DNA from: Puccinia triticina
Taxonomy: Eukaryota > Basidiomycota > Pucciniomycetes > Pucciniales > Pucciniaceae
Direction of reading: 5' to 3'
Length of the DNA stretch: 64,000 bases
NCBI RefSeq assembly: GCF_026914185.1
Contig: NC_070564.1
Location: forward strand, 7,378,001 to 7,442,000
Made by a program: the position numbers and the translations under genes. Positions 46,128 through 54,377 of this stretch are shown piece after piece. The notes under the pieces are model-generated. The model searched no databases, was not told the DNA's origin, and saw only the letters and a list, made by a program, of their open reading frames with translations. How positions within the stretch are numbered: position 1 is the first letter of the stretch; every line of letters begins with the position of its first letter.

Positions 46128-46337
46128 GATGGCACTTGCACACAAGTGCCAAGCAAACTCCCATGGTGATAGGAGAGAGTAAGACGAGACATTTGTCCTT
46201 ACTACAAATAAAGTATGTCTATAGATTTGAGCCAAATGTACATGTGTTTTAGTGTACATGAACACTTCCAGATACCCACGTAAAACGCTGTGGCAGTGTG
46301 GTGCTCCATTCCAAACCATCACTGCCAACATATTTGG

Positions 46338-46517
46338 CTGGGTTGAAGTCATCCCAGTTTAACTGGGATGCACTCAACCAATTTAAACTTGGTTGATCTC
46401 AACCAATTTAATATAAACCCAAGGGGGGTACCTTGGATTTATATTTCATCAGTTGAGATCACCCAAGTTTAAATTGGTTGAGTGCATCCCAGTTTAACTG
46501 GGATAACCTCAACCCAG
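46338..46517. mobile_element. 180 bp hairpin MITE
   Basis: The two halves are inverted repeats of about 80 bp with few mismatches, starting CTGGGTTGA and containing ATCCCAGTTTAACTGGGAT and CAACCAATTTAAACTTGG. The whole can form one long hairpin. No clear TSD was seen. Confidence 0.8.
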
Positions 46518-47698
46518 ACAATTATGCTGGCAGTGCATAACTAGTATTTTATTATCTTCTTTTTACATATATTCATCATTACACTGCCCATTTCCCCATA
46601 ACCCTTCACAAATACTTCATTATTATTGCATATTCAGATTCTACGCCTCATTTCACCTATAGTACCTCACACATAGTACCCCTTTATCTTCAATGGTTCC
46701 ATAGTCATAGAGGATATAAGACTTACAGAAAACCTACACTCTTCATTAGTTACATCACTCATTTCATTAGTAACTTACTTGAATCATTACATTAAATTCC
46801 TTTTACAGATACTTTCTCACATACTAAACCCTTTACATACATTGGTCATTATGTACTATGCCTATTGTACACATTACATCATTGGATCTGTGCTTACCTC
46901 TTTCAGTAGTGCTCATCATTACAAGTTGTTACTATGTTCACATCACTTTCCCCATTTGTACAATCTTTTCTTCCCATAGCCAGGGCAGAACCTTTCCCTA
47001 TTTGTACAACCTTCATTCCCATAGCCAGAATTCCTCATTTTCTGTGCTCATCCTTCCTTCATATAAGAACTGTCCTTCCCCCTCACTTGTACCTCATGCA
47101 GAAATTCAGATACAGAAATTATAGTAGAAATTACACATCACCCATTACTCATTGATATCATTGCTTTTGCTCCTGAACCCATTGCTATTGAACCATTTAC
47201 ATTGGTTTCTCTTCATACATCACTGCTCCAACCCTCTCACCCTCAGTAGTCAGTAGTCAGCTCATAGTACTAGCTCCTAAGATCAAGCAGAAATCAGCCA
47301 CACATTTCCATCTTTTTCTTAGTGTTACTCTCATCCCCTCAGCATTAGTCAGGAAGGCAGCCTCATCAGCACCCTTGCATAGCTTACATTAGTATTCTCC
47401 CCTTTGAGTAGTTCCACAGCAGTCAATAAATCATGATTATAAGCGCTTTAGCGTCAAATGTTGATTTTTTGCGGTCAAAATGATTTGATCTAACCAACGG
47501 ATTAGTCATTCACAAGCTTCCAAACTTGAGTTTTCTTCTCAAGCACAGTACTAATTTCAACTGTTTGCCAATTTCTTTCCACAGTAATGCCTCACAGCAA
47601 AATGGCTGCACATTGGGACATAACTGTGATAACCGCGAGAATGGATGTACTTAAATTACACCCGCGATCTTGTAACAATAATACATATTACCGGTAAC
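46518..47698. other. AT/pyrimidine-rich DNA, no gene recognised
   Basis: Long T/C-rich stretches with a short local duplication around CCATAGCCAG and TTTGTACAA (46955-47030). The open frames lack any known motif. Confidence 0.4.
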
Positions 47699-48701
47699 AA
47701 CACTGGGTAATTACGTTACCCTAGGTTATCCACGTTATCTCAGTAACGTAGTGGTTTCAGTGACCGCCAGGCTACATTACTGCTCTCAGTAATTCTCTAT
47801 TTCTTGCGGCACCCATAAAGTAATTGAACCGGGGGGTTTTTTTTTTTTTGCCTCCCAACACGGATAACGTAGTGATTTTTTTCCAGGATAATGTGTTATC
47901 TCTGTGAAGCAGATGCTGTACGGCGCTCTTCCCCTGGATAATGTGTTATCGCATTGAAACATGTAATGTACAGTGCTCCACCCCTGGATAATGTGATATC
48001 ACATTATCCAGGGATGAAACAGCCCTAATCTGGCAAGATTTTTCTAAAAATCTCGCCCACATGTTGCTTCCAGTTGGAACCAAACTCCTTCCAGCCACGT
48101 CTTCAACTGCACTTGTAGCAAAATCAAATCATGGCGCTAGAATCCCAGCCAACAGAACCCCAGGGAGGAGATAAGTCAACGAATTCTGTAATCAATGGAT
48201 TTGAAACTGATCGATCCAAGCAACCTCGCCGCTCAAGGCGCTCTTCTTCTTGCTGGGAGCTCTTGCGCTGTTGAGAGATTATTCTCAGCAGCTTTGGATG
48301 TTTGTAGCAGTCGCTGCGGGAGCCTACTCCCCTCAACCATGTCACACTGCGTTAGTAGCCTGATATGGCTTCGCAAGGATGTCCCTTTGACTGGGGAATT
48401 CGCGGAGGCCAGGAAGTCATTGAAGGCAATCCTCCCCTCAAAATCATGATAATACATTGCTTTTAATTACATTATCCGTTATACTACTAGTCATTCCATT
48501 TTTTCCTTGACTTCAGTAACGTAATGGTGGGAAAAAAATCTCCGCCCGCCCACAGGTTAACGTAATTTAACCAAAAAATCAGTGCAAACAGATAATTATA
48601 ACGTAAAAATTCTCAATTACGGATAACCGTAATGATAATGCAAAAAAAATTGTTACGTTACCGTTACACTACCATTACTGGTAGCGTTACTACCCAGTGT
48701 T
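47699..48701. mobile_element. hAT deletion derivative (1.0 kb), GTAAC-rich ends
   Basis: The ends AACACTGGGTA and, inverted, the same are flanked by the direct repeat ACCGGTAAC (47690-47698 and 48702-48710). The flanking site is palindromic (GTTACCGGTAAC). Both subterminal regions are dense in GTAACG/CGTTAC. Only the last part of a hAT transposase remains inside. Confidence 0.72.
48225..48449 (+). pseudogene. hAT transposase C-terminal dimerisation domain fragment
   Basis: The frame gives CAVERLFSAALDVCSSRCGS, LLPSTMSHCVSSLIWLRKDV and PLTGEFAEA, then a stop. This is the typical hAT C-terminal block with the S-ERVFS-like and WLR motifs. No upstream catalytic part exists in the element. Confidence 0.82.
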
Positions 48702-48798
48702 ACCGGTAACTAGGAGTGAACCTCACGTTATGTAAATGCATTTGACAATAATTGGGCATTAGCGACCCCTAAATGCTATTGAATCCAGCCAATATTTG

Positions 48799-48936
48799 GG
48801 GTTCTCAAAGTTGCGACATAGCGGCATATGTCATGCAAACATACAACTTTATTTGCAGGGGCTGTCAAACGCTTCCCTGCGAAAAAGGTGTGTATGGCAG
48901 TATGTAACGTTTGTATGTTTTCAACTTTGAGAACCC
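48799..48936. mobile_element. 138 bp MITE
   Basis: Terminal inverted repeats GGGTTCTCAAAGTTG and CAACTTTGAGAACCC, with partly matching interior (CATACAAAC-like stretches on both sides). TSD not resolved. Confidence 0.65.
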
Positions 48937-48970
48937 TAATTGATTCTCAGTGATTTACACGCAACATGTA

Positions 48971-49089
48971 CAGCTGTTGTGTAAACGGTTGCGGTTTTCC
49001 ACCGTTTTAATTTTTTTTAGCGCGCAACCTTTTTTTTTTTTGCCCCTGATCTCATTTCCCCCCCCCCGGCGCACAAACGCAGGAATCCC
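48971..49089 (+). repeat. Left TIR of the Tc1-type element
   Basis: Matches the reverse complement of 63926-63939 plus 62603-62708, in that order. The match is interrupted by the Harbinger-type insertion. Confidence 0.88.
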
Positions 49090-49769
49090 CCGCTCAGCCA
49101 CTTCCTTTGTTGCTGCGGCCACGTCACATCCTCATCCAATCCCACTTTCTTAAATGCACAGAATTCTAGACCTGTAGATCTAAGTTTTGGGGTGTTTCCT
49201 TTTCACAAAATGGGGCAAAAAATGCCCCATTATTCTCACTTGGCACGTTGAATATCTCCAAAGGCCCAAAGGCCCTATAGATGACCCTCCAGCTGTGCCG
49301 GAGCAACGAGCAAAAGAGGGCCGGTTGGTAAACTGTCCAGGGAGGGCCTAACCAAGCAGTTAGGGGGCGGACAAAACCGAATCCCCTGCGGATCAATCAA
49401 TCCCAAATCCCTCCTTATATACCCGCAGGCACCATCTCACCGCACTGCCCGCTTACCCAGACCACGGTCACGTACGCTATTGTAACCGCCTTGGTGGCGC
49501 CTCTACCCTCGACGCACCACTTCACACGCCACACCCTTCAACCCACACTCCACACAACGGGCCGTTGTTGCCACGGGGCACGATAGCTCATCCCAGGCCC
49601 AACATCACGCCGCCCGTTGCCCCAGCATGACAAGCACACAGGCCCATCCCGCTCACGACTGAACCTGGCCTACCCCTTCCGATGTTTGTCTGTATTGCGC
49701 TGCAAGCTGAAATCTTTGTCCTCATGCCAGCTACGAAGCACTCTACCGAGAGCTCCATGAAACTCGTCA
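49090..49769. other. Left interior of the Tc1-type element, no clear gene
   Basis: GC-rich, with a TATA-like CCTTATATACCC near 49413. The last part (about 49690-49773) may be an exon continuing across the gypsy insertion into 57939-57985, since a single frame reads through the repaired junction. I do not recognise the product. Confidence 0.35.
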
Positions 49770-49773
49770 CCGT

Positions 49774-50497
49774 TGTGGTGCGCGGTATGGTTCAGGCCGT
49801 GAGGACGACAGAAACTGAGTTTTGCAGCGGCGATGGCGGCACCTCAAGGCGTTTCAGGATGTGTTCTTCTTTTTGTTTCTTTGTTGGCTCGTGTTGTCTT
49901 TCCTATTGTCCCCTGCTTCTACTACTGTTGTTCTTGATTCTCTTTCTCTTTTTTTTTTTTTCCTGCTCTTTTTCTTTTTTCTCATGGCGCGTGTTGGAAG
50001 GGAACAGTGGGGAGGGTTGGTTCTTTTGTTTTGTTGTTTTCTTTTGTTTTCTCCTTTTGCTTCTTGTGTTGTTTTTTGTTGTGTGCGCGCGGGTGCGGGG
50101 CGTGATGACGGGTCCGCAGTGCACGGCGCTTCCCGGAGTCTGAGTTTGCCCACGAACTCAGAGGAAGGGGGCATGGAACCTAGCTGATCCCATCAGGAAA
50201 TCCATCGAAGTTTACTGTTCATTATCCGGGCCCTCCATAGTGCCATCCTGAATCTTATTGATCTTCCGGAGCTCTCTTCTTCCCTTTGGCTTCTTTCCAC
50301 TCTTTCCCTCAAAACAACCAACCGCCGACGCGCGCTCAACGCCGTCGTAAAATCTTCCCCCCCCCCCCCCCCCAAACCTCATTGCACAAACGATCCTCCT
50401 CGCTCATTCCGACCAAAACCCGGAGGACACATAAAACTTCCTCTCCCCATTCCCCTCCAACTAACTGCCGCCGGCCTGCACCGGACGGAGTTTCACA
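49774..50497 (+). repeat. 5' LTR of the gypsy element
   Basis: 724 bp, with a pyrimidine-rich middle and an 18-C run near 50350. Confidence 0.92.
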
Positions 50498-50499
50498 TT

Positions 50500-50551
50500 T
50501 GGTCCCCCAAGCCGGGATTGAACCAGCGACCTCAAGATTTACAGTCTCGCC
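50500..50551 (-). other. Extended primer-binding site: complement of the 3' half of tRNA-Tyr
   Basis: The complement reads as anticodon arm, variable loop, T arm and acceptor of a tRNA. There is an anticodon stem-loop CTGTAAA (anticodon GTA, Tyr), T stem GCTGG/CCGGC with TTCAATC loop, then TTGGGGG, A, and a final CCA touching the LTR by a 2-base gap. CCA is not genomically encoded in eukaryotic tRNA genes, so this was copied from a mature tRNA. About 50 nt of complementarity far exceeds a usual 8-18 nt primer-binding site. Confidence 0.8.
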
Positions 50552-50819
50552 GATTTTTCATGGTTTTCGAGACGCTTGGCGGTCTAGCTTCTTTCTTTTC
50601 TTTAGGTTTCTTTCCTTTTTCTTTTCAGACGGATCCGAGTCTTTCCTGTAAGAATTCGTTTCGGGATTCGTGTGTGTTCAGCAGCGGAGGCAAGGAGAAC
50701 TAGAAGTAAGTCCTCCCCAATAGTGCACCTCCGCGGGTTTCTACTACGAGTTTCGAAGCATTACATTTGCCACTGCCGTGAGCCGCCCTCGATCGCCTTT
50801 CCTTTCCAGTTAGATCATT

Positions 50820-52964
50820 ATGGCTTCGCCTCAGGACTCGGCACCTTCGCGCAAGATGATAAAGATCAAGCCTCAGGATTGGTCTCTCAAGTTCATCGGG
50901 ACCCGTGTCGAAGCGTTCTTGCGTCAGTACAAGCTCGCGGCAAATTTGGACGGTGCGTCCGACAAGGACAAGGTCCTTCAGATCCCCTCCTTTCTCGGAA
51001 GTGAGGACATCCAGGATGCAGTATGGGATATGAGCGGGTACGCGACGAAGTCGTGGGCTACGCTCCGCAAGCAAATGATTGAGCGTTGGGGTCAGGTTGA
51101 TGCAGTTCGCTACACCGTCGCAGATCTACAAGCTCTCAAAGACTCCTGGACCGCCAAGGGTGGCATCTCATCATTGGACGCGTACAGATCTTTTAAATCC
51201 GTGTTTGACGTCATCCTATCCTATTTGATTCGTTATCAGCACCTATCGTCGGAGGATCTAGCCGTCGACCACTTTTTCTTTGCATTCTCATCCGGTTTCC
51301 AGCAGCGCATCAAGTCTTATCTAGTCAAGGAGAAGAAGATGGTCAAGACGTTAGACGGGCGCTACCGCCTTCCAGTCCTTAGTGAGCTCAGAGCGGCCGT
51401 TAAATCCAAGATGGAAGAGGAGGTGGCTTTTACCTCTGAGCAGATCAAACCGGAGCCGGTCGCAGTTCCTGCATCTGAATTCAAGGCCGCAAATGAGATC
51501 ATGCAAAAAATGGAAGACAATCGACGCCCGAAGAAGGCCCCGGTCTCAGATAAGGCTCCCGCAACTGTGGACAAAATCTCCAAGATGCTGCAGTCCTTCG
51601 AGCAGCGCTTGGAGAAAAAGTTTGTGATGAAGGGCGCTCCTTCTACACCGGGAACGACGCGCGAACCTCGTGGCCCTTTAGTTTGTTACTATTGTCATCG
51701 TGAGGGGCACGGCACGGGACGCTGCATGGAGCTTGTTAAGGATAAGGAGGCGAATTTGGTCAAGCAGAAGGGCAATAACTTCTTCCTGCCTAATGGAGCG
51801 TTGATCCCTTTTGACTCATCGCGCCCAATTTGGCACGTGGTGGCGTCTTTTCAGCCTAAGGCCTCGGTGGCCTCGACAGCTCCGGAATTCCGTGCCACTT
51901 GCGGCACGCTTGAGCCCTGGTACCCTCCAGCTATTTCTTCTCAGTCCTTCTCTGGAACTTACGAAGCGGATCCAGCCCGTAAGAAGCATGAATCCCCGAA
52001 TCCCTACAAGGCGCCAATGGTTCCGCCTTCGGCAGCACGGAAACCTGCTAGGAAGACCGCAGCGCCACCAGTAGATTCTGAAGCGGAGGATATGGACGAA
52101 GAGCCCGAGCTTTTCGAGAGGAGCCCGGCAGCGCCTTCAGCGGATTCGGTTCCGCGGAGTAAACCCGAGGCGTCTAGCAGCCCAAAGTCACCCGCTCAGA
52201 AGGTCCGATTTGAGAGGGCCATTTCCAAGGATCAGCCTCACGTGATCGAAGAGATGATCAAGAAAGTTTCGGATCTTCCGGTCCCAGGAGTTACAGTCAA
52301 GGAGCTTCTGGCGATTTCTCCGGCCATGGCGGAGGGCTGGAAGAAGTGGGTGACAAAGAGGCGTGTGGAGGTGGGTACCGAGGAGCTGAGGACGGCTTCG
52401 GGCACGTTGTTAGCGGAGGGACCCGACCCAGAAGGCCCAGGCGCGGACTCTCGGCTCTACTCATGTCCTTTGGGTTTTCTGCCCTGTCTGATTGGGGATG
52501 AGGAGAGTGCCGCTTCCCCCATGATTGATTCCGGTTCCCAACTGAACCTAATTTCGAATGCACTGGCTAACAAATTCAATATCAGTCCACGTGTTAATTT
52601 TAGCTCGGCGGTTTACGGAATTGGCAACCAGTCCTGCAAATTGATAGGTGTCGCGGAGGATGTGCCTATCCGTGTTGGGCGTACAATTATCGGATCCTGT
52701 CACTTCTGGATCACTCGCGCCAATGGGCCTTTGATATTGGGCCGACCATTTCTCATTGATTTCGAGGCAACTCTTCTCTATTCAGGGCAAGGTGGCGAGA
52801 AGATCCTGCTGCCAGATTCCGAGGGGCGGCAGATAGAGCTTTCTTTGTGCGCCACGGATCAAGGGCGATGGGAGCGTGACTTCCCTGGCAAGGGGAGGAA
52901 GGAGGTGTTGTCCCGGATGGCGGTGGTTCGCGACGATCTCGTTGCGGAGCCGCATTTTTTATGA
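50820..52964 (+). CDS. Gypsy Gag with zinc knuckle and aspartic protease
   Basis: 714 aa from a clear ATG. The N-terminal capsid-like region is followed by a CCHC zinc knuckle, CYYCHREGHGTGRC (about residue 289), then a long charged, proline-rich linker. A retropepsin-like protease has MIDSGSQLNLIS (about 567) and LILGRPFL. Gag packages the element RNA; the protease matures the polyprotein. The stop overlaps the next ORF's ATG by 4 nt (ATGA), a typical termination-reinitiation arrangement. The frame is intact. Confidence 0.9.
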   Translation: MASPQDSAPSRKMIKIKPQDWSLKFIGTRVEAFLRQYKLAANLDGASDKDKVLQIPSFLGSEDIQDAVWDMSGYATKSWATLRKQMIERWGQVDAVRYTVADLQALKDSWTAKGGISSLDAYRSFKSVFDVILSYLIRYQHLSSEDLAVDHFFFAFSSGFQQRIKSYLVKEKKMVKTLDGRYRLPVLSELRAAVKSKMEEEVAFTSEQIKPEPVAVPASEFKAANEIMQKMEDNRRPKKAPVSDKAPATVDKISKMLQSFEQRLEKKFVMKGAPSTPGTTREPRGPLVCYYCHREGHGTGRCMELVKDKEANLVKQKGNNFFLPNGALIPFDSSRPIWHVVASFQPKASVASTAPEFRATCGTLEPWYPPAISSQSFSGTYEADPARKKHESPNPYKAPMVPPSAARKPARKTAAPPVDSEAEDMDEEPELFERSPAAPSADSVPRSKPEASSSPKSPAQKVRFERAISKDQPHVIEEMIKKVSDLPVPGVTVKELLAISPAMAEGWKKWVTKRRVEVGTEELRTASGTLLAEGPDPEGPGADSRLYSCPLGFLPCLIGDEESAASPMIDSGSQLNLISNALANKFNISPRVNFSSAVYGIGNQSCKLIGVAEDVPIRVGRTIIGSCHFWITRANGPLILGRPFLIDFEATLLYSGQGGEKILLPDSEGRQIELSLCATDQGRWERDFPGKGRKEVLSRMAVVRDDLVAEPHFL

Positions 52965-54373
52965 CTTTAGTTAACCCTGATGTCAGCCGAGCTAATGTAG
53001 AATCTCGCTCTCAAGCTGCTGGGTTAACTCTTTCTCAAGAGATTCACCGGTCGTTCTTTTCTCAATCTCAGTTTCCCTCTCTCCAAAACATCAAAATCCA
53101 AAAACATCAAGAAAACCAATCAAAGCCTAAAAATGTTTCTTCCAATCCATTCTCCGACTCGCAAGCGGCTTCCCTTTCTTCAAGATACCATGTACCACTA
53201 TTTTCTCAACTCTCCTCGTTTCATAGCAAGATGGCGTTGTTAGGCACCAAAGGCCAGGACTTTCGGCGGATAAGACCCTTGAGTGTGGAGGCCAGGGCGT
53301 TTGCGGAGGAAATGGGTATTTGGCGGAGGCGTGGAGTTATGGAAGTAAGTTCTCTCCATAGATGCACCTCCGGGCTGGATGCCACCTCTCTTTCAAAAAC
53401 CCTACGATCCGCCACACTCGTGAGCAGCCCTCCATATTCGATTTCTTCTTTGGTTCCAGGTGGTTCTTCATCCAACCAAACCCGTCTCCGTAACAAGACT
53501 AAACTATCCCTCGAAACCCGTCTCCGCAACAAGAATAAACTAGGCATTCCTCAGGATCGTCTCCGTGAAGAGAATAAACTAGATACGTCTCTTGACGTCC
53601 TCCGCAATGAGGGTAATCTAGTTCGACTCCGCGATGAGCCTAAACTCCCGAGCCTCCGCAACGAGGTAAAACTAAAGATCCTCCGTGATGAGGTAAAACT
53701 ATTATTTTCCTTGAGGTGCGAAGGAGGGAAGGTGGAATTTGAGGCGCCGTGGGGGGACTTTGGACTCAAAAGTTCTGACCAAAGTGCACCTCCGGAGCGT
53801 GATGCTACACAAATTCGTTGTACCCTACCTCGTGCCACTATTGTGAGCGGAAGATGTCCGTCTGGTTTCTCTTTTTCAGACAAGGCGGCGTTTGAGGATC
53901 AGCAAGAGCACCGCACCTGGAATTTGATGGAGCACGGCCTACAGTTTGCGGATCAATCGGCACTCTTGAAAGCTTGGTCCGAGGGCGGATTCTTAGCTTT
54001 CGCGGCCAAGTATAAGCCGGTCGACAGGAAGGTCAAGCCGGTTAATTCCCCCATGCCCCAGGGCCTGAACCCCCCTCTTTCCCGCAATCCCTACCGCGGC
54101 CTTCCACGATCTCTAGCGGGACCCTTTGTGCCTAAAGGCCGTGTGACGGAAGAACGGCTTGCTGTCGTGAATTTTGGCCCAGACGGTTGGTTGTACCCGG
54201 GCAAGCTGAATCTGATCAAAAACGTTTTGTCAGAGCGCAACCTGTCCATAGCGTTCACCGAGTCGGAGCGCGGTCTGCTTAAGGATTCTTATGGGCTCCT
54301 GTATATCATCCCCGTCGTGGAGCACGAGCCGTGGCAGAAGAGGAAGATTCCCATCCCCGCCGCAAAAACTTGA
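52961..54373 (+). CDS. Gypsy ORF2: linker region and RT N-terminal part
   Basis: 470 aa starting MTLVNPDVSRANVES in the ATGA overlap. Its N-terminal half has no known domain and contains degenerate repeats of RLRNKxKL-type peptides (about residues 173-247), encoded by a 27-39 bp minisatellite. Two copies of a ~100 nt sequence also found in both untranslated regions lie within it (53341 and 53765). The last 100 residues (YKPVDRKVKPV to PWQKRKIPIPAAK) precede the RT fingers. An extra A in an A run near 54366 moves the RT into another frame, and the ORF ends at 54371-54373. Confidence 0.7.
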   Translation: MTLVNPDVSRANVESRSQAAGLTLSQEIHRSFFSQSQFPSLQNIKIQKHQENQSKPKNVSSNPFSDSQAASLSSRYHVPLFSQLSSFHSKMALLGTKGQDFRRIRPLSVEARAFAEEMGIWRRRGVMEVSSLHRCTSGLDATSLSKTLRSATLVSSPPYSISSLVPGGSSSNQTRLRNKTKLSLETRLRNKNKLGIPQDRLREENKLDTSLDVLRNEGNLVRLRDEPKLPSLRNEVKLKILRDEVKLLFSLRCEGGKVEFEAPWGDFGLKSSDQSAPPERDATQIRCTLPRATIVSGRCPSGFSFSDKAAFEDQQEHRTWNLMEHGLQFADQSALLKAWSEGGFLAFAAKYKPVDRKVKPVNSPMPQGLNPPLSRNPYRGLPRSLAGPFVPKGRVTEERLAVVNFGPDGWLYPGKLNLIKNVLSERNLSIAFTESERGLLKDSYGLLYIIPVVEHEPWQKRKIPIPAAKT

Positions 54374-54377
54374 CTAG

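Larger units (their letters stand above)
40648..46168. mobile_element. Decayed Helitron-like element between inverted end sequences
   Basis: The left sequence CACCATGGGAGTTTG, then a palindrome GGCACTTGCATGCAAGTGCC (40648-40687), is matched inverted at 46128-46168. Between them are remnants of a Helitron-type protein. Short ATA repeats flank both sides, but 3 bp is weak evidence. Paired inverted ends with internal palindromes recall Helentron-type elements; this class is inference and the true borders may differ. Confidence 0.45.

Noticed and set aside
40646..46171. PIF/Harbinger or CACTA identity from the 3 bp ATA flanks
   Set aside because: Ends do not match either superfamily and three bases can repeat by chance; the coding remnants are helicase-like.
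49682..50187. Hydrophobic Phe/Leu-rich frames that look like membrane proteins
   Set aside because: They come from pyrimidine tracts in the gypsy LTR and repeat in the other LTR with shifts.
50500..50551. A genuine tRNA-Tyr gene
   Set aside because: Only the 3' half is present, in antisense and with CCA encoded, directly after an LTR; it is a primer-binding region.
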